The notes beneath the pieces were generated by a model that made no database searches, was not told the origin of the DNA, and saw only the letters and a list, made by a program, of their open reading frames with translations. From Phocaeicola vulgatus ATCC 8482 (GTDB taxonomy: Bacteria; Bacteroidota; Bacteroidia; Bacteroidales; Bacteroidaceae): DNA of 64,000 bases. The stretch is from NCBI RefSeq assembly GCF_000012825.1, contig NC_009614.1, forward strand, positions 1,736,001 through 1,800,000, read 5' to 3'. The position numbers were made by a program, and so were the translations under genes. This document shows, one piece after another, positions 41,947 to 51,651 of the stretch (positions are counted from its first letter, which is position 1; the number at the start of each line of letters is the position of its first letter).

Positions 41947-43233
41947 TTAATTGTCCTCTTCGTTTTTATGGGTTAGTGTTACTAATACTTTATCTATCCG
42001 GGCTCCGTCCATGTCGACTATTTCCAGTGTGAAGTCATTCCATTCCATGGATTCACCGGTCTTGGGAATGTGGCCTAGTTGTTGCAGGATGAGGCCGCTC
42101 AACGTGTTGTAATTATAATCGGGGTATAAATCCTCCATTTCGAAATGACTCAGAAAGTCATAGAAAGAACATTGGCCGTCTATCAACCAGCTTCCGTCCT
42201 TGCGGGGAACGATATCGGGGTCTTCCGAGTCACTGGGCAAGGTGCCTACCAGGGCTTCCAGAATGTCCTTCATGGTGATGATGCCTTGCAGACTGCCGAA
42301 TTCATCACAGATTAATCCGTATTTGATGTTGTGCTGGCGTATTTGTTCCAATACTTTATATACATCCATGTTTTCGTGGAAGTATTGTGCCGGACGGATT
42401 ACATCACGCAGATTGAATTCGCAACTGTTCAGCTTCCCGAAGAGGTCTTTCAGGTAAACTACTCCGATGATGTTGTCCAGGGTGTTTCCTTGAGTTACAG
42501 GGTAAACTTGGTACAGGTGTTGGCATACGATGTCATACAGCTGCTTGTTGTTCATGTCTATGTCAATGGATACGATGTCGCTGCGATAGGTCATGATGGT
42601 GTTGATACTGCGGTCGCCCAGGGAGAAGACGCGGTCCACAATATCCTGTTCCACTTCCTGCACTTCACCGTTCTCGGTTCCTTCGTCTATCATGGATTTG
42701 ATTTCCTCTTCAGTCACTTTTTCTTCCGCTGTGTTGATATGCAGCAGGTTGAAGATAAGTGAAGTGCTTTTGGCAAGTATCCATACAAAAGGAGAGGCGA
42801 TGACGGACAGCCAGTACATGGGACGTGCCAATAGCTTGGCAGCACGGGTGGAGGCACTCATGCCAATGCGTTTGGGCACCAGCTCGCCAAAGATAATAGT
42901 GAGGTAAGTGACCAGGATGACAATCAGGGTTTGAGCCAATAAATAGGCATATGTGGCGGGTACGCCGGCGTCAGTCAGTATGTTCCCAAAATCGGTGGCC
43001 AGCACGTCGCCGGAGTAAATACCGGTCAATATACCAATCAGGGTGATTCCGATTTGGATGGTGGATAAAAACTTGTCCGGGTCATTGGCAAGCTTTAAAG
43101 CGATACGCGCTGTAGAGCTTCCATGACGGATATCATTGGACAAACTACTTTTACGCGCTGAGATCAGGGCGATTTCGGACATGGCGAATACCCCGTTTAA
43201 TAAGATAAGTGCGATAATAATGGCAATTTCCAT
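41947..43233 (-). CDS. CNNM/CorC-HlyC family membrane protein with CBS domains
   Basis: A 428-residue protein: a DUF21/CNNM membrane domain in residues ~1-190 (LNGVFAMSEIALISARKSSL; IIFGELVPKRIGM), two CBS domains at about 210-330 (MTYRSDIVSIDID; DEFGSLQGIITMKDIL) and a C-terminal CorC/HlyC domain (LIDGQCSFYDFLSHFEMEDL). Relatives take part in Mg2+ or Co2+ transport or resistance. I use ATG 43233, which begins the first membrane helix; an in-frame extension upstream covers the promoter. Cotranscribed with the DUF6483-like gene. Confidence 0.92.
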   Translation of the reverse strand: MEIAIIIALILLNGVFAMSEIALISARKSSLSNDIRHGSSTARIALKLANDPDKFLSTIQIGITLIGILTGIYSGDVLATDFGNILTDAGVPATYAYLLAQTLIVILVTYLTIIFGELVPKRIGMSASTRAAKLLARPMYWLSVIASPFVWILAKSTSLIFNLLHINTAEEKVTEEEIKSMIDEGTENGEVQEVEQDIVDRVFSLGDRSINTIMTYRSDIVSIDIDMNNKQLYDIVCQHLYQVYPVTQGNTLDNIIGVVYLKDLFGKLNSCEFNLRDVIRPAQYFHENMDVYKVLEQIRQHNIKYGLICDEFGSLQGIITMKDILEALVGTLPSDSEDPDIVPRKDGSWLIDGQCSFYDFLSHFEMEDLYPDYNYNTLSGLILQQLGHIPKTGESMEWNDFTLEIVDMDGARIDKVLVTLTHKNEEDN

Positions 43234-43260
43234 GTAAGAATTTACGTTTTGTTTTGCTAA

Positions 43261-43268
43261 CAAATGTA
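43261..43268 (-). promoter_or_regulatory. Promoter -7 box for the CNNM/CorC gene
   Basis: Minus-strand TACATTTG, 28 bases before the ATG at 43233. It lies within the in-frame upstream extension, supporting the later start. Confidence 0.6.
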
Positions 43269-43331
43269 CTAAGAATTGTGTTTTCTCTTTCTTCTTTTAG
43301 ATTTAATTAATGAATTATCTGTCATTTGCGC

Positions 43332-43339
43332 TATCTTTG
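43332..43339 (+). promoter_or_regulatory. Promoter -7 box for the NUDIX gene
   Basis: TATCTTTG, 29 bases before the ATG. Confidence 0.6.
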
Positions 43340-43367
43340 CGGTGTCTATACTTAGAAAGGAGTAATT

Positions 43368-43892
43368 ATGCATCCGTTGGAACTATTCAAATATTGTCCG
43401 AAGTGTGGTTCGCCGCACTTTGAAGTGAACAATGAGAAATCAAAGCGTTGTGCCGATTGTGGCTTTGTGTATTATTTTAATTCCAGTGCCGCTACTGTAG
43501 CTTTTATCTTGAATGATAAGAATGAGTTGTTGGTGTGCCGCAGGGGAAAAGAACCGGCGAAGGGAACATTGGACCTGTCCGGCGGGTTTATTGATATGCA
43601 TGAGACCGGCGAGGAAGGTGTGGCACGCGAGGTGTTGGAAGAAACCGGTTTGCAGGTGGAGGAGGCTGTTTATCAGTTCTCATTGCCCAACACTTATCTT
43701 TATTCAGGATTTCTGGTACATACATTGGATCAGTTCTTTCTTTGTAAGGTGAAAGATACCAGCCGGATAAAGGCGATGGATGATGTGGCGGAGTCTTTCT
43801 GGCTTCCCTTGGATGAAGTGAATCCCGAAGAATTCGGGCTGGATTCTGTGCGTGAAGGAGTCCGGCGTTTTTTGAAAGAACATAAACTTTAA
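43368..43892 (+). CDS. NUDIX hydrolase with N-terminal zinc ribbon
   Basis: A 174-residue protein. Four cysteines in YCPKCGSPHF and RCADCGFVYY form a zinc ribbon at residues 8-38, as in NudC-type and related NUDIX enzymes. The NUDIX box reads GGFIDMHETGEEGVAREVLE followed by ETGL, with all metal-binding glutamates present. It would hydrolyse a nucleoside diphosphate derivative such as NADH or a capped nucleotide; the substrate cannot be fixed by eye. It has its own promoter and ends nine bases before the TPR gene. Confidence 0.92.
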   Translation: MHPLELFKYCPKCGSPHFEVNNEKSKRCADCGFVYYFNSSAATVAFILNDKNELLVCRRGKEPAKGTLDLSGGFIDMHETGEEGVAREVLEETGLQVEEAVYQFSLPNTYLYSGFLVHTLDQFFLCKVKDTSRIKAMDDVAESFWLPLDEVNPEEFGLDSVREGVRRFLKEHKL

Positions 43893-43901
43893 TGATAAGA
43901 T

Positions 43902-46805
43902 ATGAAAAGAAAAACCTTATTGATGGCCGCATTGATGGGAGGCTGTTCCTTGCAGGGAATGGCGCAGCAGATCACTCCCAAGGATGTGGCAGGTGACAAG
44001 GAATATAACCGGGTATGCCGGGAATATGAGTTGAAAGGCGGGGACAGCATGGAGCTGTTACAGGCTTATTTGGACAAATATCCTGATTCCCGCCATAAAA
44101 ACAGGGTGCTGTCACTGATTGCCTCTGCTTATTTTATGGAGGGAAAATACAAGGAGGCCATTGCCCTGTTCCGGTCGTGTGATCTGGAGGCTTTGCCTGA
44201 TAAGGAAAGAGATGATTGTGCCATGCGTCTGGCCACCTCTTATCTGAAAGAAGACAATCTGCGTGAAGCGGCTGTATGGTTTACCTTGCTGAAAGAGGTA
44301 AGCCCATTGTATCAGGATGACGCTGTCTATAATCTGGCTTATATTGATTATGTGGAGAAACGCTATGACAAGGCGCTGAAAAGTTTCCAGTCTTTGCAGA
44401 ATGATGCCGTATATGCAGCATTGGTTCCTTATTATATAGGAGAGATTTATTTGGTGAAAGGAAATTATCAGCAGGCCCGTACTGTGGCAAAAGCGTATCT
44501 GGAGCAATATCCGGCTAAAAAGGATGTTCCTCAGATGGAACGGATTTGGGGAGAGGCTTGTTTCGGATTGAATGATTACCAAGCGGCGATACCTCCTTTG
44601 GAAAGATACCGTGAAAGTGTTTCCCACCCGCAGCGTAAGCCTTTGTATGAACTCGGTATGAGTTATTATTATACTGGTGTTTATTCCAAGGCTGCCGCTA
44701 CTTTGGGGGAAATGGCTTCGGTACATGATGCCTTGTCACAGAATGCTTATCTACACATGGGGCTGGCTTATTTGAACTTGAAGGAGAGGAACAGGGCACG
44801 CATGGCATTCGAGCAGGCTGCCAATTTCAGTTTTGATCCGAAAGTAAAGGAACAGGCTCTTTATAATTATGCTTTGTGTATTCATGAAACCTCTTATTCT
44901 CCATTTGCCGAATCGGTAACCGTGTTTGAGCGTTTTCTGAATGAGTTCCCGAATTCACCTTATACGGAGCGTGTCAATGATTATTTGATAGAGGTGTATA
45001 TGAATACCCGCAGTTATGAAGCTGCTTTAAAATCTATAGCAAAGATTGAGCATCCGGGCACACGCATTATGGAGGCCAAGCAGAAGATTTTGTTCCGGCT
45101 GGGCACACAGGCATTTGCGAATGCCCGTTTCCAGGAGGCTCTGGAGTTCTTCAACCAATCGCTTGCTGTGGGGCAATACAATCAGGCGACAAAGGCGGAC
45201 GCTTATTTCTGGAGGGGGGAATCCAATTATCGTCTGGACCGTTTTCCGCAGGCGGGTAACGATTACCGCTTGTATCTGGAATTTGCCACCAGCAAGAACG
45301 GACAGGAATATGGTTTGGCGCTCTATAACTTGGGATATACTTATTTCAAACAGAAAAATTATGGAAATGCGGGCACTTGGTTTACCCGTTTTGTGGACAG
45401 GGGAAGTATCAATGAACGCACCATGCAGGCAGATGCCTATAACCGCATAGGTGACTGCAACTTCTATGACCGCCGTTTTGAACAGGCTCGTCAGGATTAT
45501 GCCCGTGCGGTGGAGATTGATCCGTCACTGGGGGATTACTCTTTGTATCAGGAGGCGTTTGTGCGTGGTTTGCAACGTGATTACAATGGAAAAGTGCAGA
45601 CGTTGAACCGCTTGATTTCGGATTATCCGGAATCACAATACATGGATGATGCCCTTTACGAGCAGGGACGTGCTTTTGTGCAGATGGAGGATAATGCCAA
45701 TGCCATTGCCCGTTTCAATATTCTGGTGAAGAAATTTCCGGAGAGCAATGTCGCACGGCGGGCGGCTAACGAGATCGGTTTGCTATACTATCAGGATGAC
45801 AAGTATCCTGAAGCCATCCAGGCTTATAAGCAGGTCATAGCCGGTTATCCGGGCAGTGAGGAGGCGCGTTTGGCGCAGCGTGACTTGAAATCGATCTATA
45901 TTGATTTGAATAAGGTGGATGAGTATGCCAATTTTGCTTCAACTATCCCCGGCGGTGCCAACTTTGATGTGAATGAGCGTGACTCATTGACCTATGTGGC
46001 TGCCGAAAGGGTATATATGCGGGGTGAGGTCGCCGAGGCCCGCAACAGCTTTACCCGTTATTTACAGACTTTCCCCGAAGGTGCTTTCAGTCTGAATGCC
46101 AACTATTATATCGGTTTGATAGACTATAATCAGAAAGCTTATGAAAGTGCAGCCCGGCATTTGGATAAAGTATTGGAATATCCCAACAACAAATATTCTG
46201 AAGATGCCATGTTGATGGGGGCCGAAATGGCTTATACGGCGAAGGATTATGAAAAAGCCTTGCATATTTACAAGCAATTGAAAGATAAAGCCGCTTCTAT
46301 GGAGCGTCGCCGGCTTGCAAAAACCGGAATGTTACGCAGTGCGCATATGCTGGGAAATGAGGAAGAGATTATCTTTGCCGCAACAGATTTGCTGGCCGAT
46401 ACTAAACTGGCGCCGGAATTGTCTAACGAGGCACATTATTACCGTGCAAAAGCTTATTTGGATGCCGGCAAGACGGATGGAGCTATGGAAGATTTGAAGG
46501 TCTTGGCGAAAGACACCCGTAATGTATATGGAGCGGAGGCCAAATATAAAGTCGCCCAGATTTACTTTGACGGCGGACAAACGGATAAGGCGGAGCAGGA
46601 GGTGCTGAATTACATTGAGGTAAGTACACCGCATACCTATTGGCTGGCACGCAGCTTTGTGTTATTGGCTGATGTGTATATGAAGTTGGGGCGTAACTTG
46701 GATGCTAAACAATATTTGCTTTCATTGAAGCAGAACTATCAGGCCGATGATGATATTGCCGGAATGATTGAAAGCAGACTGGAGAAATTGAAAACAGAGA
46801 ATTAA
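43902..46805 (+). CDS. Large periplasmic TPR-repeat protein
   Basis: A 967-residue exported protein: signal peptide (RKTLLMAALMGGCSLQGMAQ) and then nearly continuous tetratricopeptide-like repeats, for example AYFMEGKYKEAIALFRSCDL, FNDAAI-like and GNYQQARTVAKAYLEQYP units, across the whole length. Such scaffolds mediate protein assembly in the periplasm. The gene ends 23 bases before an outer-membrane barrel gene in the same direction. The pair is probably one outer-membrane system (scaffold plus barrel), function unknown. Confidence 0.88.
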   Translation: MKRKTLLMAALMGGCSLQGMAQQITPKDVAGDKEYNRVCREYELKGGDSMELLQAYLDKYPDSRHKNRVLSLIASAYFMEGKYKEAIALFRSCDLEALPDKERDDCAMRLATSYLKEDNLREAAVWFTLLKEVSPLYQDDAVYNLAYIDYVEKRYDKALKSFQSLQNDAVYAALVPYYIGEIYLVKGNYQQARTVAKAYLEQYPAKKDVPQMERIWGEACFGLNDYQAAIPPLERYRESVSHPQRKPLYELGMSYYYTGVYSKAAATLGEMASVHDALSQNAYLHMGLAYLNLKERNRARMAFEQAANFSFDPKVKEQALYNYALCIHETSYSPFAESVTVFERFLNEFPNSPYTERVNDYLIEVYMNTRSYEAALKSIAKIEHPGTRIMEAKQKILFRLGTQAFANARFQEALEFFNQSLAVGQYNQATKADAYFWRGESNYRLDRFPQAGNDYRLYLEFATSKNGQEYGLALYNLGYTYFKQKNYGNAGTWFTRFVDRGSINERTMQADAYNRIGDCNFYDRRFEQARQDYARAVEIDPSLGDYSLYQEAFVRGLQRDYNGKVQTLNRLISDYPESQYMDDALYEQGRAFVQMEDNANAIARFNILVKKFPESNVARRAANEIGLLYYQDDKYPEAIQAYKQVIAGYPGSEEARLAQRDLKSIYIDLNKVDEYANFASTIPGGANFDVNERDSLTYVAAERVYMRGEVAEARNSFTRYLQTFPEGAFSLNANYYIGLIDYNQKAYESAARHLDKVLEYPNNKYSEDAMLMGAEMAYTAKDYEKALHIYKQLKDKAASMERRRLAKTGMLRSAHMLGNEEEIIFAATDLLADTKLAPELSNEAHYYRAKAYLDAGKTDGAMEDLKVLAKDTRNVYGAEAKYKVAQIYFDGGQTDKAEQEVLNYIEVSTPHTYWLARSFVLLADVYMKLGRNLDAKQYLLSLKQNYQADDDIAGMIESRLEKLKTEN

Positions 46806-46828
46806 AAATTAAAAAATAAGTGCTGAAT

Positions 46829-48526
46829 ATGATAAGTAAGAAATTGTCAATTGTCCATTGTCAATTGTCCATTATATTGGCTTTTTTGCCTCTGTCTGTT
46901 GCATATGCGCAGCAAGATAGTACGTTGAACCGCACTGTGGTGGTAGAGAATGAGTATAATCCCAATATCATGGATGCCTCAAAGATTAATGTCCTGCCTA
47001 GGGTGGAGGAGCCGGCTGTAATGAAGAAAGGCATAGAATATGCTACAGCCTTGCGCCCTGTTTCGGCCTGGACGTATGAAAGTATGTCTCCTATAACCCG
47101 TGAATGGGCTATGAACCGCGCGAAACGTGGATATGTTCGTGCCGGATATGGAAATTATGGGAATGTGGATTTTAAGGCTGGGTATCTGTGGGATATCACC
47201 GGAAAGGACCGTCTGAAAGTCGGGGTATCTCTGGATGGCATGAACGGAAAGCTGAAGCATTGGAATGCTGAGGATTGGAAATCACGTTTTTATTCTACTG
47301 AGTTCCGTTTGGACTATTCTCATGATTTCAGCAAGGTAACTTTGAATTTAGGTGGCGGCCTGCAATCACAAGTGTTTAACTATATGCCTGATTCCGAAAT
47401 GCATACGGCTTCTGCCAGAGCTACTGATAAACAGCATCATACTTTAGGCGATTTTCACATAGGTGTTTCTTCCAGAGATGAATCGCTTCCTTTGCAATTC
47501 ACTTTGCAGACCGGATTGAAGTATTTTGGTATCAAATATCCGCTGGATTATTCAGGCAATGCATCTACAGGTAAGGAGAAGATTGTCCACACCGAAGGAG
47601 ATGTATGGGGCAAGCTGGATAATGAGCAACGGGTAGGCATCCGTTTCGAGATGGATAACCTGTTTTATTCTTCGGACAGTTTAATGGGCAACTATACTTC
47701 ACTGGGTTTGAATCCTTATTATATGTTGGAAAGTGATGACTGGCGGGTCCGTGTCGGTGCTCATGTGGATTGGCAGTCGGGAGAGGACAGTGGTATTGAT
47801 GTGTCTCCTGACGTGAAAGCCGAATACTTGTTCTCGGAGAGTTATGTGCTTTATTTACATGCGCTGGGAGGGCGTGAACTGAATGATTATCGCCGGTTGA
47901 ATGCTTTTTCACCTTATTGGTCTTTAAACGCCCGGATGCCTTCTACCTATGTGCCACTGAATGCTACATTGGGTTTTAAAGCATCTCCGGTAAATGGTTT
48001 GTGGTTTAATGTCTTTGGTGGATATCGGATCAGTAAAGATGAGTTGTTTTGCAATCTGGTGGATGCGGACGGGTATTATTTTACTCATTTCTTGCAGGAT
48101 AAAGCGAAAACCGCGTATGGAGGTGCTGAATTGAAATACGGTTATAAGGACTGGTTTGACGCTTCATTGAAAGGTACATTTTATAGCTGGAAGACAGACA
48201 ATGAAAATGAAGAGCTGTATTTAGTGACCAAGCCCAAGTTTGAATTGAATTTCTATGCTGAGGCTAAGGTTTTTGAAGGATTGAAGGTTAATTTGGGCTA
48301 TGAATATGTACAGCGGAAAGAATATGTGATAGAAGAAGGGAATAGCAGCAAGGATTTTGGTTTGGGCAATATCAGCAATTTGAGTGTGGGAGCCAGTTAT
48401 ACTTTCCTGAAAGATCTGTCTGTTTTTGGGCGTGTGAATAATCTGTTGAATAAACAATATTATTATGAGTACGGCTATCCTGCTGAAAAACTGAATGTTC
48501 TAGCCGGGCTTTCTTTGGCTTTTTAG
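46829..48526 (+). CDS. Outer-membrane beta-barrel protein (TonB-receptor-like barrel without clear plug)
   Basis: A 565-residue protein with a signal peptide ending VAYAQ, a short N-terminal segment RTVVVENEYNPNIMDASKIN seen in this Bacteroidetes barrel family, and strands with aromatic ends up to LNVLAGLSLAF. The C-terminal KDLSVFGRVNNLLNKQYYYE resembles TonB-dependent receptor ends, but no carboxypeptidase-like or full plug domain is present. The start ATG 46829 is followed by four heptanucleotide units in codons 5-14. It is cotranscribed with the TPR protein. Confidence 0.83.
   Translation: MISKKLSIVHCQLSIILAFLPLSVAYAQQDSTLNRTVVVENEYNPNIMDASKINVLPRVEEPAVMKKGIEYATALRPVSAWTYESMSPITREWAMNRAKRGYVRAGYGNYGNVDFKAGYLWDITGKDRLKVGVSLDGMNGKLKHWNAEDWKSRFYSTEFRLDYSHDFSKVTLNLGGGLQSQVFNYMPDSEMHTASARATDKQHHTLGDFHIGVSSRDESLPLQFTLQTGLKYFGIKYPLDYSGNASTGKEKIVHTEGDVWGKLDNEQRVGIRFEMDNLFYSSDSLMGNYTSLGLNPYYMLESDDWRVRVGAHVDWQSGEDSGIDVSPDVKAEYLFSESYVLYLHALGGRELNDYRRLNAFSPYWSLNARMPSTYVPLNATLGFKASPVNGLWFNVFGGYRISKDELFCNLVDADGYYFTHFLQDKAKTAYGGAELKYGYKDWFDASLKGTFYSWKTDNENEELYLVTKPKFELNFYAEAKVFEGLKVNLGYEYVQRKEYVIEEGNSSKDFGLGNISNLSVGASYTFLKDLSVFGRVNNLLNKQYYYEYGYPAEKLNVLAGLSLAF
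46843..46870 (+). repeat. Four-copy heptanucleotide repeat inside a signal-peptide coding region
   Basis: ATTGTCA ATTGTCC ATTGTCA ATTGTCC in tandem, encoding LSIVHCQLSI within the signal peptide. Because 7 is not a multiple of 3, gain or loss of a unit would shift the frame. Confidence 0.85.
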
Positions 48527-48558
48527 TTAAATAGGCACTCGGAAAGGACTTTTTTAAG

Positions 48559-48610
48559 AAAAAAAAGCAGAAACATACCTTATTATATAGGTGTGCTTCT
48601 GCTTTTTTTC
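48559..48610 (+). terminator. Terminator after the TPR/OMP pair
   Basis: Arms with seven A/T pairs and GCAGAA/TTCTGC (48560-48572 and 48597-48609), imperfect inner stem, T run at the 3' side. Confidence 0.75.
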
Positions 48611-48618
48611 TACTTTTG
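48611..48618 (+). promoter_or_regulatory. Promoter -7 box for topA
   Basis: TACTTTTG directly after the terminator, 30 bases before the topA ATG. Confidence 0.6.
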
Positions 48619-48647
48619 CCCCAAAATAAAATGGAATACATAGTATT

Positions 48648-51086
48648 ATGCAAAAAAATCTAGTAATAGTTGAGTCACCCGCCAAGGCTAAAACCATTGA
48701 GAAATTCTTGGGCAATGATTATAAAGTCCTTTCCAGTTACGGGCATATCCGGGATTTGAAAAAGAAGGAGTTTAGTATCGATGTAGAGAATGGGTTTGAG
48801 CCGACTTACGAGATACCGGCAGATAAAAAGAAATTGGTAGCCGAATTGAAAGCGGAGGCAAAGAAAGCTGATATGGTATGGCTTGCATCCGATGAGGACC
48901 GTGAAGGAGAAGCTATTTCATGGCACTTGTTTGAAGTCTTGGGGCTGGACCCTGAGAAGACCAAGCGCATTGTATTCCACGAGATAACCAAAACAGCGAT
49001 ACTAAAGGCCATCGAAAATCCGCGTGACATTGATGTGAATCTGGTAAATGCCCAGCAGGCACGCCGTATTCTGGATAGAATTGTAGGTTTTGAACTCTCA
49101 CCGGTATTGTGGAAGAAGGTAAAGCCTGCTCTTTCTGCCGGACGTGTGCAATCTGTTGCCGTTCGTTTGATTGTGGAACGTGAACGTGAGGTGCATGCTT
49201 TTGTCAGTGAGCCGTCTTATCGCGTTACAGCAGTGTTTGAAGTACCTGATGTCGATGGAAATGAAGTTGAAGTGAAAGCGGAATTGTCCAACCGTTTCAA
49301 GACCAAGGAAGAAGCACAGGCTTTCCTTGAAACTTGTAAGGATGCGCAGTTCTCTATTGAAGATATAACAACCCGCCCTGTGAAGAAATCGCCGGCGGCA
49401 CCGTTTACTACTTCTACGTTGCAGCAGGAAGCTGCCCGTAAGTTGGGATTTACAGTAGCGCAGACCATGATGGTGGCACAGCGTCTGTATGAAAACGGAC
49501 AAATTACCTATATGCGTACGGATTCGGTGAACCTTTCGGACCTGGCTTTGAATACCAGCAAGCAGACTATCTTGTCCCTGATGGGAGAAAGATACGTCAA
49601 AGTCCGTAAGTTTGCCACCAAGACTAAAGGAGCACAGGAAGCGCATGAGGCTATCCGTCCTACCTATATGGAGAATGAAACGGTGAACGGAACCGGTCAG
49701 GAACAGAAATTGTATGAACTGATCTGGAAACGTACCATCGCTTCACAGATGGCAGATGCGGAGCTGGAGAAAACAACGGCTACTATTGTAATCAGCAACA
49801 GTAGCGAGAAATTTATCGCTACCGGCGAGGTGATTACTTTTGACGGTTTCCTGCGTGTATACAAGGAATCATACGATGATGACAATGAGCAGGAAGACGA
49901 GGGCCGTCTGTTGCCGCCTCTGAGCAAAGGGGAAAAACTGATAAGAAAAGAAATCCTGGCGACTCAGCGCTTTACCCAATGTCCGCCCCGTTATACGGAA
50001 GCCAGCCTGGTACGCAAACTGGAAGAGTTGGGCATCGGTCGTCCATCTACATATGCACCTACCATTTCTACTGTGCAGCAACGCGGTTATGTAGAAAAAG
50101 GAAACAGTGAAGGTGTGAAACGCCCGTATGATATCTTGAAACTGAAAGGCGGCAAGATTACGGAAACTACCAAGACAGAGATGACGGGAAATGAAAAGGC
50201 CAAGTTGTTGCCTACTGATACCGGTATCGTGGTAAACGATTTCCTGATGGAATACTTTCCTGAAATCATGGATTTTAACTTTACAGCGAATGTGGAGAAA
50301 GAGTTCGATGAAGTGGCGGAAGGAGAAAAGGAATGGACTGGCATGATGGACAGTTTCTATAAAGGCTTCCATCCGTTGGTAGATAAGACCATTCACTCTA
50401 AGACTGAGCATAAGGTGGGTGAAAGGGTATTGGGAACAGATCCTGTAAGCGGTAAGCCGGTATCGGTTAAGATCGGTCGTTTCGGTCCGGTTATTCAGAT
50501 TGGTACTGCCGATGATGAGGAAAAACCGCGTTTTGCGCAGTTGGCAAAGGGATTGTCGATGGAAACCATTACGTTGGAAGAAGCATTGGATGCGTTCAAG
50601 CTTCCCCGTACGTTGGGGGATTATGACGGCCATACGGTAACGGTAGGAGTAGGGCGTTTCGGACCATACGTGCGCTATGACAAACTGTTTGTTTCTATTC
50701 CTAAAGGAACGGATCCGATGGAGATTTCTTTGGATGAGGCGGTAGAGTTGATCAAGAATAAGATAGAAGCGCAGGAAAAGAAGTTTATTAAAGTATTCGA
50801 TGCTGACCCTGATATGCAGGTCTTGAACGGACGTTACGGCCCATACATCAGTTATCAGAAAAAGAATTATAAGATTCCTGAGAATGTAGAACCGGCAGAT
50901 TTAAGTCTGGAGGCTTGTTTTAAGGTGATTGAATTGCAGAAAAGCAAGGCGGAAACGCGTAAAACGAAAGCGGCTTCAAGAAACAGGGGAACCGTGAATA
51001 TGGAAGAGGAGTCCGAAAAGCCCGAAGAATCCGCAAAAAGTAAGGCGGCTTCCAAGGTAAAGGGCACTGCAAAAGCAAAAAAATGA
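48648..51086 (+). CDS. topA: DNA topoisomerase I (type IA)
   Basis: TopA relaxes negative supercoils through a 5'-phosphotyrosine link. The 812-residue protein has the TOPRIM domain (LVIVESPAKAKTIEKFLG; DEDREGEAISWHLF), the gate region, the catalytic Tyr in ITYMRTDSVNLS, and the helix motif GIGRPSTYAPTI. The C-terminal part contains three GRFGP/GRYGP repeat domains (VKIGRFGPVIQIG, VGVGRFGPYVRY, NGRYGPYISY) in place of zinc fingers, then a Lys/Glu-rich tail ending KKAKAKK-type sequence. Its stop overlaps the aroK start (ATGA). Confidence 0.97.
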   Translation: MQKNLVIVESPAKAKTIEKFLGNDYKVLSSYGHIRDLKKKEFSIDVENGFEPTYEIPADKKKLVAELKAEAKKADMVWLASDEDREGEAISWHLFEVLGLDPEKTKRIVFHEITKTAILKAIENPRDIDVNLVNAQQARRILDRIVGFELSPVLWKKVKPALSAGRVQSVAVRLIVEREREVHAFVSEPSYRVTAVFEVPDVDGNEVEVKAELSNRFKTKEEAQAFLETCKDAQFSIEDITTRPVKKSPAAPFTTSTLQQEAARKLGFTVAQTMMVAQRLYENGQITYMRTDSVNLSDLALNTSKQTILSLMGERYVKVRKFATKTKGAQEAHEAIRPTYMENETVNGTGQEQKLYELIWKRTIASQMADAELEKTTATIVISNSSEKFIATGEVITFDGFLRVYKESYDDDNEQEDEGRLLPPLSKGEKLIRKEILATQRFTQCPPRYTEASLVRKLEELGIGRPSTYAPTISTVQQRGYVEKGNSEGVKRPYDILKLKGGKITETTKTEMTGNEKAKLLPTDTGIVVNDFLMEYFPEIMDFNFTANVEKEFDEVAEGEKEWTGMMDSFYKGFHPLVDKTIHSKTEHKVGERVLGTDPVSGKPVSVKIGRFGPVIQIGTADDEEKPRFAQLAKGLSMETITLEEALDAFKLPRTLGDYDGHTVTVGVGRFGPYVRYDKLFVSIPKGTDPMEISLDEAVELIKNKIEAQEKKFIKVFDADPDMQVLNGRYGPYISYQKKNYKIPENVEPADLSLEACFKVIELQKSKAETRKTKAASRNRGTVNMEEESEKPEESAKSKAASKVKGTAKAKK

Positions 51087-51610
51087 CACGTATATTTTTA
51101 ATAGGATATATGGGCGCGGGCAAAACGACTCTAGGTAAGGCGTTTGCCCGTGAAATGAGTCTGAATTTCATTGATTTGGACTGGTTTATCGAGGAACGTT
51201 TCCATAAAACCGTTCAACAGCTGTTCTTGGAACGCGGAGAAGACGGATTCCGGGAACTGGAACGGAAAATGTTGCACGAAGTGGCCGAGTTTGAAGATGT
51301 GGTTGTTTCGACCGGTGGAGGAACACCTTGTTTTTTTGATAACATGGAGTATATGAATGATTGCGGTGATACGGTGTTTCTGGATGTGGAACCTGCCGTA
51401 TTGTTCCGCCGTCTGAGAGTGGCCAAGCAGCAACGTCCATTGTTAGCAAATAAAAGTGATGAGGAACTGATGGATTTTATCTGTGAGGCGTTACAGAAAA
51501 GACATCCGTTTTATTCAAAGGCGAAACATCTGTTTAAGGCTGATGAGCTGGAGGATAAAAGACAAATTCAAGCCTCTGTTGACAGCTTGAGAAAGAAATT
51601 GAATAAATAA
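51083..51610 (+). CDS. aroK: Shikimate kinase
   Basis: AroK phosphorylates shikimate in aromatic amino-acid synthesis. The 175-residue protein has Walker A in GYMGAGKTTLGKAFA, the shikimate-binding Asp in FIDLDWFIEERF, Arg-containing GFRELERKML, the GGG loop in VVSTGGGTPCF, and the LID segment RRLRVAKQQRPLL. It starts within the topA stop (ATGA overlap of four bases), so topA and aroK are coupled, an arrangement of convenience rather than function. Confidence 0.96.
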   Translation: MTRIFLIGYMGAGKTTLGKAFAREMSLNFIDLDWFIEERFHKTVQQLFLERGEDGFRELERKMLHEVAEFEDVVVSTGGGTPCFFDNMEYMNDCGDTVFLDVEPAVLFRRLRVAKQQRPLLANKSDEELMDFICEALQKRHPFYSKAKHLFKADELEDKRQIQASVDSLRKKLNK

Positions 51611-51651
51611 TTATATATAGTAAAATACACACTCTTTGTACAGAAGAAGAA

